Origin: Candidatus Phytoplasma solani
GTDB lineage: Bacteria; Bacillota_I; Bacilli_A; Acholeplasmatales; Acholeplasmataceae
DNA: 64,000 nt
Assembly: GCF_041729705.1 (NCBI RefSeq)
Contig: NZ_CP103788.1
Span: 248,001 to 312,000, forward strand
Reading direction: 5' to 3'
Part shown: piece after piece, positions 11,857 through 20,694 of the stretch
Position numbering within the stretch: position 1 is the stretch's first letter
Layout of the letters: each line of letters starts with the position of its first letter
The notes under the pieces: model-generated
Databases searched by the model: none
Told to the model about the DNA's origin: nothing
Seen by the model: only the letters and a program-made list of their open reading frames with translations
Position numbers and translations under genes: made by a program

Positions 11857-13646
11857 AACGTATTTTAAGATATTTAAAACCTTTCAAAACTAAAATTTTA
11901 ATTAGCATTTTGCTAATTTTTGTTGTTTCTACTATCAGTTGTTTTATTCCTTTTTTGGAAGGAAAATTTATTACTAGTAAGATTAAAGATGAGTTTATTC
12001 CAGCGCCAGCAGATGTTAAAAATAGCAATAATGCCTTCTTCTTTGACATACTGATTACCTTGAGCTTAACTTTATTACTTTATTTATTTGTCATTATTTG
12101 TCGTTTGATCTTTAATAAACTCTTGATTCAATCGATTCACCAAGGTATGTGTGATTTAAGGCAAGATGTACAAAAAAAGATTCATCGTTTGCCGATTAAG
12201 TATTTCGATAGAAATACTTTAGGTAATATCATGAGTCGTTTAACACAAGATATTGAAGTTATTTCTAACTGTTTGCAACAATCTTTTTCGATTATGATCG
12301 CCGCTTTTTTGTTGATCTTGATGATTATTACTTTCATGTTTACTTTGCATTGGTTTTTGGCTATCATTGTATTTACTATGATCCCCTTATCTTTTTACAG
12401 TACTTATCGCATCTTTAAAAGTTCGCAACAAATTTTTATTCAAAGGTTTGAAAGTTCAGGGATTTACAATGGGTTTTTGCAAGAAAAATATACCGGTTAT
12501 AAAGAAATCACTCTTTATAACCAACAACAAAATACTATTCAAGAATTTAAAACATATAACGAAGATTTGCAAAAATTAGTTTTTAAGTCTAATTTTTTAT
12601 CTGGCTTATCATCTCCTATCGTTAATCTTTTTACTTATTTAACTTTGGTGGCGGTAAGTATGATGGGCTTTTTTTTAACATCATCCTCCATTACCCTTCC
12701 TGAGTTTTTTACTAAATTAGGTCTAGCAACTATTAAAATCGGACTTTTCCGGACTTTTTTGCAATATGTGTGGCGTTTAGGAAATCCGATTGTTGAATTA
12801 GGGCATATGTCAGTCCTCTTACAATCTGCCAATGCCGCTTCAAAAAGAGTTTTTTCTTTCTTAAACGAAATCGAAGAAGCTCCAGAAGTGACTAATCCGA
12901 TTGTTTTAAACAAACCCGACGGAAAAGTTGTTTTTGAAAATGTTTTTTTTAGTTATAATAATAAAGATATGCTTTTAAAAAATATTAATTTTGTTGCAAA
13001 AAAAGGCCAAACTATAGCTATTGTTGGTCCTACTGGTTCTGGTAAATCAACTTTAATTAATCTTTTAATGAGATTTTATGATATTAATTCAGGTTCTATT
13101 AAAGTTGATGGCGTTGATATACGTAATTTAAAAAAAGATAATTTAAGAAAAATTTTTGGAATGGTGTTGCAAGAAACTTGGTTTTTTAAAGATACTATTT
13201 GGAATAATATTAAATATGGCGATAGAAATGCTTCTGATGAACAAATTTTAAAAGTTTGTCAACAGTCGCAAATTAATTATTTTATTAAAAGTAAACCTTC
13301 AGAATATCAAATGGTGATCAATGAAGAAGCTGATAATTTGTCGCAAGGAGAAAAACAACTCATTACTATTGCTCGTACTTTTTTAAGTAATCCTAAAATT
13401 TTAATTTTAGATGAAGCTACTTCTAATGTTGATACTAGAGTAGAAGTATTATTACAAAAAGCAATTAAAGAATTATTAAAAAATAAGACTGCTTTCATTA
13501 TTGCTCATCGTTTGTCTACGATTGTTAATGCTGATCAAATTTTAGTTCTTAATCGGGGCGTTATTGTTGAACAAGGAACACATCAAGAACTTTTAGCTAA
13601 TAAAAATTTTTATTATCGCCTTTATCAAAGTCAATTTCAAAAATAA
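11853..13646 (+). CDS. Heterodimeric ABC exporter subunit 2 (catalytic ATP site)
   Basis: The start was set at ATG 11853, which overlaps the stop of subunit 1; the longer frame from TTG 11802 runs back inside that gene. Of 597 residues, the first ~320 carry membrane helices and the rest the ATPase. Walker A GPTGSGKST is at about 392, Walker B ILILDEATSNVD has the catalytic Glu, and the H-loop FIIAHRL is intact. The signature is LSQGEKQ rather than LSGGQ, so its partner site with subunit 1 is the degenerate one. Together they form one active and one inactive ATP site. Followed by a strong terminator. Confidence 0.93.
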   Translation: MKRILRYLKPFKTKILISILLIFVVSTISCFIPFLEGKFITSKIKDEFIPAPADVKNSNNAFFFDILITLSLTLLLYLFVIICRLIFNKLLIQSIHQGMCDLRQDVQKKIHRLPIKYFDRNTLGNIMSRLTQDIEVISNCLQQSFSIMIAAFLLILMIITFMFTLHWFLAIIVFTMIPLSFYSTYRIFKSSQQIFIQRFESSGIYNGFLQEKYTGYKEITLYNQQQNTIQEFKTYNEDLQKLVFKSNFLSGLSSPIVNLFTYLTLVAVSMMGFFLTSSSITLPEFFTKLGLATIKIGLFRTFLQYVWRLGNPIVELGHMSVLLQSANAASKRVFSFLNEIEEAPEVTNPIVLNKPDGKVVFENVFFSYNNKDMLLKNINFVAKKGQTIAIVGPTGSGKSTLINLLMRFYDINSGSIKVDGVDIRNLKKDNLRKIFGMVLQETWFFKDTIWNNIKYGDRNASDEQILKVCQQSQINYFIKSKPSEYQMVINEEADNLSQGEKQLITIARTFLSNPKILILDEATSNVDTRVEVLLQKAIKELLKNKTAFIIAHRLSTIVNADQILVLNRGVIVEQGTHQELLANKNFYYRLYQSQFQK

Positions 13647-13660
13647 TTTTTTAAAAATAA

Positions 13661-13693
13661 AAAAAAGACTATCTTTTAAGATAGTCTTTTTTT
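13661..13693. terminator. Bidirectional terminator
   Basis: GACTATCTT and AAGATAGTC with a TT loop, flanked by six A on one side and seven T on the other. It ends the ABC exporter operon and, on the minus strand, the ftsH fragment. Confidence 0.92.
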
Positions 13694-13694
13694 G

Positions 13695-14222
13695 TTAAAT
13701 TTCAACTAATTTATCGATTTCTTCTTTAGTAATAGTTTCTTGTTCTAATAATAAGTTAGCGATTTTATCTAATAAAGCTCTATTGTCTTTCATAATTGTT
13801 TGTGCTTCTACAAAACATTGATCAATGATTTTTTTAATTTCTCGATCAATGGCCTTCTTATCAGAAAATTCTGAATCTTGCACCACTCCTAAATCACTCA
13901 TACCATAAGTAACCATTAAACGCGCGATGCGTGTAGCTTGTTTAAAATCATCATAACAACCACTACTTGCGTTATCTGACCCAAAAACTAATTCTTCGGC
14001 CGCTCTTCCGCCTAAATAAGAAATAATTTCTGCTTTAAATCTTTTTTTGGAATGAAAAAATAATTCTTTTTCTGGTAATACTAAATTATAACCACCAGCT
14101 GAGCCACGAGGAATAATAGTAATTTTTTGAACTTTTGCGCTGTTTCGTTTTTTTAGACAATTTTTTATTTTAAAATTGTTCTTTAAGACTAAAAAAAAGG
14201 TAATAATTTCATATCTTTTCAA
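13695..14222 (-). pseudogene. FtsH (HflB) protease C-terminal fragment
   Basis: From about residue 29 the sequence matches the M41 peptidase domain of FtsH (KITIIPRGSAGGYN, EIISYLGGRAAEE, DDFKQATRIARLMVTYGMSD). The AAA+ ATPase domain and the HEXXH zinc site are missing; the Asp of DDFKQAT, which would be the third zinc ligand, remains. The first ~28 residues are unrelated read-through. Full FtsH is over 600 residues; this is 175. Truncated hflB copies are a known feature of phytoplasma PMUs. It ends at the shared bidirectional terminator. Not expected to be proteolytic. Confidence 0.85.
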
Positions 14223-14460
14223 ACTAAGGAAATATTTTTTTAAAAATCAAAAAGTGTCTAAACTTTTTTAATAATTCGTTAGTTTCAAAAGATATTTTTT
14301 TTAATATTTTATCCTTACACTAACTAGCTAGGGAAAAAAAGTTAAAATTCCGTTAAGAAAATGAAATTAAAATTATTTTTTTACGCAATTATGTTGTTTT
14401 TTGAAAAAAATGCGTAAAAAAGTAACCTTTTTTCAAGGTTAAATATTTTAAATAAATTAT
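14223..14460. repeat. IS end sequence, repeated at 46875-47026
   Basis: This gap between the ftsH fragment and tra5 contains two parts that recur: AAAAGTGTCTAAACTTTT (here about 14250, there about 46888) and the block from TTTTTTACGCAATTATG to TTATTTATCTAA (here 14380-14466, there 46924-47011). The block contains a hairpin (TTTTTTACGCA/TGCGTAAAAAA) with T-rich flanks. It probably marks the downstream end of the tra5 insertion sequence. Confidence 0.7.
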
Positions 14461-15410
14461 TTATCTAATATTTTGTGAATATTGAGAAGGAGATGAATGA
14501 TTTAATTTAGCTAAAAGCCATTTAGTATTCCAAAATTTAGGAAAATAATTGATTATTTTTTTAACTTTTTCGGTTGGTTTTTGAAATAAAAATGGATGTT
14601 GGTATTGTAATATACTTTTCATTTGGCCGAAAAAGTTTTCAATTACAGCGTTGTCCCTTGGATTGGCTTTACGCGACATACTGATTAAAAACCCTTTTTT
14701 TGTTAAAGTTTGTTGAATTTTGAGTGATTGATAAACTGTGCCTTGGTCGGAGTGAATGATGCATGGTTCTTTTAATTTTGAAAGTTTTTTAATAGTATTT
14801 AAAACTAAATCTTTATTTTGTTGGTTTGAAACATGTGAAGCAATTATTTGGTTGTTAAAAGAGTCGATAATACAAGAAAAATATAAAAATCCTTGATTAG
14901 TTTTGAAATAAGTGATGTCGGTGAATAGTTTTTGAAGAGGTTTAGTAGCTATAAAATCTTGATTGATTAAATTATCTACTACTTTTAATTTAGGTTTTAA
15001 ATTGTTTTTATAACTATATTTATTTTTTTTAATTCTTAAGCGACAGCAAATGCCATTTTCTTTCATAATAGTATAAACTTTTTTCTTGGTGATGAATTCG
15101 TTAAAGGTTTTTGGTATAAATCAGTGATTTTACGATGGCCGTAAAAATATTGATTATTTATACATAAAGCATTAATTCTTTTTTGCTGTAAAAGGTTTTT
15201 TTCTTCTTTTTCTTTTAGTTTATCTTTCGTTTTCAACCAATAATAATAAGTGCTACGTTTTATTTGGATGGTTTTTAAAATGGTTGTTAAATTTAATTCA
15301 TTTTTAAATTCTTTGACTAAATTAAAAATAGCTTTTTTATCATTCTTGTAAACAATTTGCATGAAGTTTTGCAATAATTTAACTTGGTATTTGAGTTTTT
15401 TATTTTTCAT
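14461..15410 (-). pseudogene. tra5: IS3-family transposase tra5, frameshifted
   Basis: Two adjoining frames make one IS3/IS150-type transposase. The upstream frame (15063-15410) has a helix-turn-helix and HTH_21-like part ending in FYGHRKITDLYQK. The downstream frame (14461-15066) has the DDE integrase core: FTDITYF, HSDQGTVYQS and VIENFFGQMK, with exactly 35 residues between the second Asp and the Glu. Adding one A to the A5 run at 15108-15112 joins the frames smoothly (YQK-TFNEFITKKKVYTIMKENG). This is a slip inside the integrase part, not the classical OrfA/OrfB programmed site. Probably inactive, unless it is a sequencing error. Confidence 0.88.
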
Positions 15411-15609
15411 ATCACAATATTATTTCCTTTTCTTATTATTTATTATAATTCTTAATAATTACAATTAAAAAATTTGTCTTAATGTTTTAATTTATTTTAA
15501 AAAAGGGAAACAAGTAATTATTTACATATCGATAAATAAAAGATACAACGATAATATCAAAATTAAAAAATAAATAAGGATAAAAAAATTAAAAATAAGT
15601 TTATTTATT
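15411..15609. other. AT-rich spacer with ATATCGATAAATA element
   Basis: It contains TTATTTACATATCGATAAAT and ATACAACGATAATATCAAA, both repeated in the same order at 16438-16494. Nothing coding was seen. The shared element suggests that 15.4-16.2 kb and 16.4-17.3 kb arose by duplication. Confidence 0.55.
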
Positions 15610-16206
15610 TCATGTTTTATCTTTGGTTAAATTCTTTTTATAATCAGGATGTGGTTTTTTTACCCAATAACCCACTTTTCTTTTGAATAAAAATGATTTA
15701 ATGTGTTTTAAATCTTCTAATCGATAATAAACGGTATTTAATCCCCAATTATAATTTGTTTTGGTGGGGTTGTTGTATTTATCTAGTTTTTTGGAATTTA
15801 ATTTGTATAATTTTAAAGTATCTAACCTATCTACCTTTATTTTAATACCTATTAATTCTTTAATGTAGTCTTTTTGTTTGTTGTGATAATTAATTTGGAA
15901 TATAGGAAAATGCGTTTTAAGGGTATTATTTTGGCTTTTAAGGGGTGTTGTGGGGTTGGTTAGGGTTGGATTATTATTATCGTTTTCGGATGAATGTGGT
16001 TTAATGATTTCTATTTTCTTTTTTTTCAACCAATAATAATAAGTGCTTCTTTTTATGTCGAGCATTTTTAAAGCGGTGGTTAAATTGAAGTCTTCCTTTT
16101 TAAGTTCATCAACCATTTTCAAAATTTTTGTTTTATCATTTTTGTGGATTTCTTTAATTGCGGTTTGCAATAATTTAATTTGGTGATTTATTTTTTCATT
16201 TTTCAT
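15610..16206 (-). CDS. Chimeric protein: tra5 N-terminus fused to a PMU hypothetical
   Basis: The first ~62 residues are the N-terminus of the neighbouring IS3 transposase (compare IKRSTYYYWLK in both). From KIEIIKPHSSENDNN onward the sequence is the C-terminal two thirds of the protein at 16679-17314 (there RIEIIKSHSPENDNN). The joint therefore lies near residue 63, in an A-rich stretch that could have served for homologous recombination. No DDE core is present. Whether the product works is unknown; the frame is intact, with no strong Shine-Dalgarno (TAATATTATTTCC-like spacer only). Confidence 0.7.
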   Translation of the reverse strand: MKNEKINHQIKLLQTAIKEIHKNDKTKILKMVDELKKEDFNLTTALKMLDIKRSTYYYWLKKKKIEIIKPHSSENDNNNPTLTNPTTPLKSQNNTLKTHFPIFQINYHNKQKDYIKELIGIKIKVDRLDTLKLYKLNSKKLDKYNNPTKTNYNWGLNTVYYRLEDLKHIKSFLFKRKVGYWVKKPHPDYKKNLTKDKT

Positions 16207-16678
16207 ATTAAAATATTATTTCCTTTTATATTTTCTATATATTATCTATTATAACTCTAAATGATTATATTTATAAAAAAAAGGGGGTCGCGCGGAAATG
16301 GGGGGCTCTTTCTTTTTCGTCTTCTTTTATTTGTATGTACTTATGATTTTTGTTAGCGCTTCAGCGCGTTGAGGGCTTTTGGTTTGGTTTTTAATTAAAA
16401 CACCTCTTTTCAATAACGGAAAGGGAAAATGGGGAGTTATTTATATATCGATAAATAATAATGATAAAAATAATACAACGATAATATCAAATATCGAGTA
16501 TAATTATTATTATCGATATAATATATAAAATATCACTCCTTAAAAATGTTTGTTTGTTACAAGGAAATTAGATGAGGCAAATGATGATAAAATGATGAGT
16601 GAATGATGATAAAACGATGAGTGAATGATGATAAAATGATGAGTGAATGATGATAAAATGATGAGTTAAAATAAATTT
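16207..16678. other. Non-coding PMU segment with iteron-like repeats
   Basis: 470 bases without a gene. It holds a GC-rich patch (GGGGGTCGCGCGGAAATGGGG at about 16280), a small hairpin TAGCGC/GCGCGTT at about 16354, the ATATCGATAAATA element at 16440-16470, dense ATCGATAT sequences at about 16495-16520, and the 22-base tandem repeats listed separately. The layout resembles a plasmid or phage replication origin more than a promoter region. Confidence 0.5.
16580..16667. repeat. Four tandem 22-base repeats (iteron-like)
   Basis: The unit AATGATGATAAAATGATGAG plus TG occurs at 16580, 16602, 16624 and 16646. The copies are identical except for one T to C in the second and a terminal change in the last. 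A fifth partial unit precedes it (GATGAGGCA). The period of two helical turns is typical of protein-binding iterons. Confidence 0.85.
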
Positions 16679-17314
16679 TTATGATTTTTCTTTTGTTAAA
16701 TATCTTTTATAATCAGGGCGCATCTTTTTAACCCGATAGCCCTGTTTTGATTTGGTTAAAAATAATTTGATGTGTTTAAAATCTTCTAATTGATAATAAA
16801 TAATATTTAGGCCTTTTTTATAGTTTGTTTTTATAGGATTGTTATATTTATCTAGTTTTTTGGTATCTAATTTATATAATTTTAAAGTGTCTAGTTTGTC
16901 TACGTTTATTTTGCCTATCAATTCTTTAATGTAGTCTTTTTGTTTGTTGTGATAATTAATTTGGAAGATGGGGAAATGTGTTTTAAGGGTATTATTTTGG
17001 CTTTTAAGGGGCGTTGTGGGGTTGGTTAGGGTTATTATGTTGTTATCATTTTCGGGGGAGTGAGATTTAATGATTTCTATTCTATACTTTTTGATTTCTT
17101 CTAAGATTTGAGGGTCGACAAAGAGAGTTTGGTTTTTGGGGCGGTAGTTTGCTTGTTGATAGGAATTTTTCTTTTTTGAATGAGAAATAATTGTAATATT
17201 TAATAATTCTTGTTTTAATGCTTGTAAAAAGTTTTTAATTTGAACTAAGTCGTCGGGGGTTGATTTTGTTTCCCAACCTCCGATTCTAATTTCTTGGTTT
17301 GTGTCGTTTTTCAT
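16679..17314 (-). CDS. PMU hypothetical protein, downstream of dnaG
   Basis: 211 residues; I do not recognise a named domain. Good ribosome binding site (AAAGGAG about 7 bases before ATG). It is hydrophilic and Lys/Asn-rich, with no membrane segment. The C-terminal half (residues ~80-211, THFPIFQINYHNKQKDYIKEL onward) is shared with the chimeric protein at 15610-16206. It follows dnaG in the same direction after a 155-base gap, so it could be part of the replication operon. Confidence 0.75.
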   Translation of the reverse strand: MKNDTNQEIRIGGWETKSTPDDLVQIKNFLQALKQELLNITIISHSKKKNSYQQANYRPKNQTLFVDPQILEEIKKYRIEIIKSHSPENDNNIITLTNPTTPLKSQNNTLKTHFPIFQINYHNKQKDYIKELIGKINVDKLDTLKLYKLDTKKLDKYNNPIKTNYKKGLNIIYYQLEDFKHIKLFLTKSKQGYRVKKMRPDYKRYLTKEKS

Positions 17315-17469
17315 TTCTTTTCTCCTTTGTTTTTTTTGTTATAAAAATAAATAACCCCTAATTTGCTAAAATAAAATCGCGAAATTTAGGGGGTATATAC
17401 GCGTTTATAGGGGCGTGTTAATATGTTTATATGTGTAGGTGTGGTATATGGTGTAAAAAAAGTAATAAT

Positions 17470-18795
17470 TTAATTAATTACTTCAACTTTGTCTTGTCCG
17501 AAAAAATGAATGGCTAAATCGACTATGATTTTCTTTTTGGCCTCTTCATAGGTGATATAGGGGTCTAAAAAACATTTTTGATAGGCTTGTTTCCCAAATT
17601 GTCTTAATAAATCATCTACATCTTTGCAAGTTTTGTCGTAAGGTGGTAAAATTCGTCTAATTTCGTATAAAATATTTGCTTCTTTAAGTTGTTCTCCTAA
17701 GGATTCGCTGCGTTTTTGTCCTATTTCGTCGTTATCTAAAGCGATAACTACTTTGATATTTTCTTTTTTGAGAATTTCTAGTTGAGATTGAGAAAGTAAT
17801 TGAGTGACGCAAATTAGACCGACCGTGTTTTTAATATTGTTTTGCCAACAACTAATGACATCAAAAAAACCTTCATGAATGATAATTATTTTAGTTTTTT
17901 TAATATATGGTAACGCTTCAAAAAAACGATAGCTGAAATGAAAGGTCGGAGTTTGACTAAAATTAGTTAAAGCTTGATATTTGGGTTGGAAATAAGAAAC
18001 TTCGCGAAAATTATTTTGATAAAAATGGAATGTTTTGTTATATCCGTTTTCGATAGGGATAATTATGGAACCATGGAAAGTATCGTGATAGTATTTAGTG
18101 CCTTTTTGATTGATTTTTTCTTTAATAAAGCCATATTCAACTAGTTTTGTTGTATCAATGTTTTTCTTTTTGCAATAATTTACAAATCGAAAAGATAAGG
18201 GTTTATCAGATAATGGGGCGTAACCAAGTTTAAATTCTGTGATAGTTTGGGGGGTTAATTTTCTTTTTTGCGTTAAATATTTTAATCCTAGGTGAGATTC
18301 ATTGTTGCGGTTGGCGGTTAATAAATAGTTATAATAATCTCTAATTTGGTTGAATAAAGGTGATATTTCTTTAAATAATCGTGTTTTTTTGGCATTAATT
18401 TCTTTTTCGTCGATGGGGTTCAATGTATTTTTAGGGTGGTGTTGATATTTGAGGGGGATTGTTGATGTATTAATTATTGAATTTTGTTTCTGGGTTAATT
18501 TTTTGAACTCTTCGGTTTTCATGAAATTCAAAATTCTTTTAATAGCTTCTTCAAAAGAACTAGTTCCTCTTATTTCCATATAAACATCAACAATATCGTA
18601 ATCTTTACAACATTTCCAACAATGAATTTTATTATCTGAAGTTAAATGACAACAAGTTGGGTTTTGGCCTTGATGGATAGGGCAGGGGAAACGATATTTG
18701 ATGTTGAAGTTTGGGGATATAATGTTTAGTTTTTTTAATAAAACTGACATGGGAAATTGTGTTTGGATGTGTTTTATTTTTTCTTGATAATTCAT
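17470..18795 (-). CDS. dnaG: DNA primase (PMU copy)
   Basis: It synthesises RNA primers at a replication fork, with DnaB as its natural partner. 441 residues against ~600 for chromosomal DnaG, with the C-terminal helicase-binding part shortened. An N-terminal CHC2-type zinc site is visible (CPIHQGQNPTC, then CWKC at about 38-62). The TOPRIM core follows, with IHEGFFDVISCW (catalytic Glu) and VIALDNDEIGQK (Asp pair) at about 305-355. Start ATG follows AGGAG. It is transcribed in the same direction as dnaB and tmk and is a standard PMU gene. It presumably serves replication of the mobile unit. Confidence 0.93.
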   Translation of the reverse strand: MNYQEKIKHIQTQFPMSVLLKKLNIISPNFNIKYRFPCPIHQGQNPTCCHLTSDNKIHCWKCCKDYDIVDVYMEIRGTSSFEEAIKRILNFMKTEEFKKLTQKQNSIINTSTIPLKYQHHPKNTLNPIDEKEINAKKTRLFKEISPLFNQIRDYYNYLLTANRNNESHLGLKYLTQKRKLTPQTITEFKLGYAPLSDKPLSFRFVNYCKKKNIDTTKLVEYGFIKEKINQKGTKYYHDTFHGSIIIPIENGYNKTFHFYQNNFREVSYFQPKYQALTNFSQTPTFHFSYRFFEALPYIKKTKIIIIHEGFFDVISCWQNNIKNTVGLICVTQLLSQSQLEILKKENIKVVIALDNDEIGQKRSESLGEQLKEANILYEIRRILPPYDKTCKDVDDLLRQFGKQAYQKCFLDPYITYEEAKKKIIVDLAIHFFGQDKVEVIN

Positions 18796-18824
18796 TTATT
18801 TTACTCCTATGTGATTTTTTATAC

Positions 18825-18849
18825 AAAAAAAGCCACTTGGAAAGTGGCT
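18825..18849 (-). terminator. Terminator upstream of dnaG
   Basis: On the minus strand AGCCACTT, loop TCC, AAGTGGCT, then a run of seven T. First of three hairpins between the 19254 gene and dnaG. Confidence 0.85.
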
Positions 18850-18872
18850 GATTGGGTTTATAATTTGGGTGT

Positions 18873-18900
18873 AAAAAAAAGACCTTGAGATGAGGGTCTT
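18873..18900 (-). terminator. Terminator
   Basis: On the minus strand AAGACC(C)TC.../...AAGGTC followed by eight T; slightly imperfect stem. Confidence 0.75.
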
Positions 18901-18907
18901 GAAATTA

Positions 18908-19010
18908 AATTATTTATTTTTATTTATTTGTTTTTTTGTTTTTTTGACGTCCTTGTTGTTGGTTGAGTTGCCGTGCGTGGGGTTGTGTGGTTGTTGTTGT
19001 GTTATTTTGA
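18908..19010 (-). pseudogene. Remnant of a Pro/Thr 'THG-linker' protein
   Basis: A short open stretch encodes ITQQQPHNPTHGNSTNNKD and a Lys-rich tail, then TAA. The PHNPTHGNS part matches the linker PHTHPTHGTS of the anchored proteins at 48907 and 41804, including the DNA word CACGCACGGC. No start codon. It lies between terminators, so it is a leftover of a deleted gene. Confidence 0.5.
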
Positions 19011-19016
19011 AATTAA

Positions 19017-19040
19017 AAGCCACTTTGGAAAGTGGCTCTT
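19017..19040 (-). terminator. Terminator-like hairpin
   Basis: AAGCCACTTT/AAAGTGGCTCTT inverted repeat. A near copy of the hairpin at 18825, with a poorer T-run. Confidence 0.6.
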
Positions 19041-19180
19041 TGGTGTAAAAAAAGACCCTCAGGATGAAGGTTTAGTTGAAATTATTTGTTGTTTGTTTTT
19101 TATTTAGTACTTTTTGTTTTATTTAGTTAATTACAAAAACATACAAAAATTTCAGTGTTTTTTTGTTCTTAATTGGGTAT

Positions 19181-19210
19181 AAAAAAAGACACTCGGAAAA
19201 TGAGTGTCTT
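19181..19210 (-). terminator. Terminator after the DUF4065 partner gene
   Basis: On the minus strand AAGACACTCA, loop TTTTCC, GAGTGTCTTT with a seven-T run. It lies 44 bases after the stop of the 19254 gene. Confidence 0.85.
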
Positions 19211-19253
19211 TGATGGGTTTAGTTTTTTTGAACGGTTTTTAGGTTTTATTTTT

Positions 19254-20045
19254 TTATTTTTTTTCTTTTAGGGGTATTAAAAATTCTCTATTATATTGTT
19301 GACAAAATTCCATAATATCAATAAATTCTTTTTTTAGTACATCAACATGCTCTTCTTTTGTTTTTTCTAAATCAAATGTATTTATTTTATCTAGTAAAGT
19401 TAAAAAATTTCTTCTTTTTTTATTAAATTCTTCCTCTTCTGAAATTCTAATATTTTTATTTTCTATTGCATGATTAACATTGAATTCCAAATGATAACAA
19501 GCAAGATTAATAAGCATGTCATAACCAGTATTTGGATTTTTTATTTTTATAACAAAAAAATTATCATAAAATTTTATGTTTAGTTTATTAATAATTATAT
19601 TTTGTTTTTCAGCTTTTTTTCCCTTAACCCATTGGTTGATTTGTTCTATAATTGTTTTAAACTTATCTTTTTGCGAACCATTAACTAATAAAATAATTGA
19701 GGCACAAAGAAAACGATGATGTATTCTATGTAATACTTGTTTATAAACAAACTCTAAATTGTCAATATTAGAATAATTTTTAGCCTCAATCACATATTGC
19801 AAATTTTTCCCCAAATTAACTAAAACATCAACTTTTCCGTGTCCTTTGATAGCTTCTGTTAATGTAGATTTTCCGATTCCTTCCAATTCACTACACAAAT
19901 GTGCATTAATGTAATTTTCAGAAAATTTTGTCATATGAAAAGTTTTCAATAATTTATGATGTCCTTCAAAACTAGTCATAGTTTGATCTATTTTTTTAAT
20001 TATTTTTAAATATTTTTTATTTTTTAAAATATTTTTTATTAACAT
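19254..20045 (-). CDS. DUF4065-partner protein 1, PD-(D/E)XK nuclease-like
   Basis: 263 residues, no close named family recognised. The middle carries TEAIKGHGKVDVLV (Glu64, Asp73) and, 14 residues on, VIEAKNYS (Glu87, Lys89), the E...D...ExK layout of the PD-(D/E)XK nuclease fold. The same layout and spacing occur in the protein at 20879, and both share a later Tyr-His-Leu...His-Ala segment (CYHLEFNVNHA). The C-terminal ~60 residues are charged and helical. It starts 7 bases after the upstream DUF4065 gene, with a poor ribosome site, so it is probably translationally coupled. By position it is the candidate toxin of the pair; nuclease activity is inference. Confidence 0.7.
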   Translation of the reverse strand: MLIKNILKNKKYLKIIKKIDQTMTSFEGHHKLLKTFHMTKFSENYINAHLCSELEGIGKSTLTEAIKGHGKVDVLVNLGKNLQYVIEAKNYSNIDNLEFVYKQVLHRIHHRFLCASIILLVNGSQKDKFKTIIEQINQWVKGKKAEKQNIIINKLNIKFYDNFFVIKIKNPNTGYDMLINLACYHLEFNVNHAIENKNIRISEEEEFNKKRRNFLTLLDKINTFDLEKTKEEHVDVLKKEFIDIMEFCQQYNREFLIPLKEKK

Positions 20046-20052
20046 ATGTAGT

Positions 20053-20694
20053 TTATCTTGTTTTTTTTATTTTTTTTAACGTTTTTTTATTACAAAAAAA
20101 ATCACACAAAATATTTGGTTCAATAACACAAGAAGAATATAACTTTTCTGGATCATAAGTTTTTTTCCAAGGCTCTTCTTTGTGTGTTAATTTAGTAAGT
20201 TGAGAAGCTGTCATATAACCAAATTTATTAAAAACTTGTTCCAAAATTTCTTTTTGTTCTATAGTTAATGGCAAATTACTTTTTTCGTTTTCAAAATCAA
20301 AATATTTAAAAAATGGTTGAATTTCTTGTCTAAGAGCTTCTGCATAAACATCAGGAACAACAGGGCCGTATGGCCATGCTTCGATTCTTTCAGGAAATAA
20401 AACATTATCATATTTAGCTATGTAATAACCTTGTGAATAATAAAGTAATTTTTGAATTTTGGTTTTATTAAGTTTTTTATCTTTTTTTAAGAAAAAATCA
20501 ACAACATCAAAAACGTTAATTTTGTTTTTTTGATTTTCCATATTCATTGCTTTTGTCCCCTTTCTTTCTATAACAAAATTATAACATTTTTGTTCATATG
20601 TTGCAAGTTTTTTGTTTAGTTTGGCTATTTGTTGTTTTAGTTTTTTGATTTGGGTTTTTAAGTTTACGGTTTTATTTTGGGTTTTATTGTTCAT
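20053..20694 (-). CDS. DUF4065 (Panacea/SocA-like) putative antitoxin 1
   Basis: From about residue 50 this is a DUF4065 domain: NVFDVVDFFL, KIQKLLYYSQGYYIAKY and EAWPYGPVVPDVY are its hallmark stretches. Published work (Panacea, PanA) shows that this domain can act as an antitoxin against many unrelated toxins. The long frame has a good ribosome site (AAAGGAG) and a 49-residue coiled coil at its N-terminus. However, a strong internal promoter and an AAAGGGG site precede ATG 20545-20547, which gives a 164-residue form that starts just before the domain. Both forms may be made. The next gene begins 7 bases downstream. Confidence 0.85.
   Translation of the reverse strand: MNNKTQNKTVNLKTQIKKLKQQIAKLNKKLATYEQKCYNFVIERKGTKAMNMENQKNKINVFDVVDFFLKKDKKLNKTKIQKLLYYSQGYYIAKYDNVLFPERIEAWPYGPVVPDVYAEALRQEIQPFFKYFDFENEKSNLPLTIEQKEILEQVFNKFGYMTASQLTKLTHKEEPWKKTYDPEKLYSSCVIEPNILCDFFCNKKTLKKIKKTR
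20578..20606 (-). promoter_or_regulatory. Promoter inside the DUF4065 gene 1 leader
   Basis: On the minus strand TTGCAA (20606-20601), 17 bases, TATAAT (20583-20578). It is followed by AAAGGGG and the internal ATG at 20547. The second DUF4065 gene has the same arrangement. Confidence 0.8.

Noticed and set aside
10132-13646. UGA read as tryptophan, as in Mycoplasma
   Set aside because: Genes end cleanly at TGA (for example 11854-11856) and tryptophan is always TGG; standard code fits phytoplasmas.
14461-15410. Programmed frameshifting as explanation for the split tra5
   Set aside because: The break lies inside the integrase part after FYGHRKITD, at an A5 run, not at the usual OrfA/OrfB overlap with A6G; a one-base loss is simpler.
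16580-16667. CRISPR array for the 22-base repeats
   Set aside because: Repeats are directly adjacent with no spacers, and no cas genes are present.
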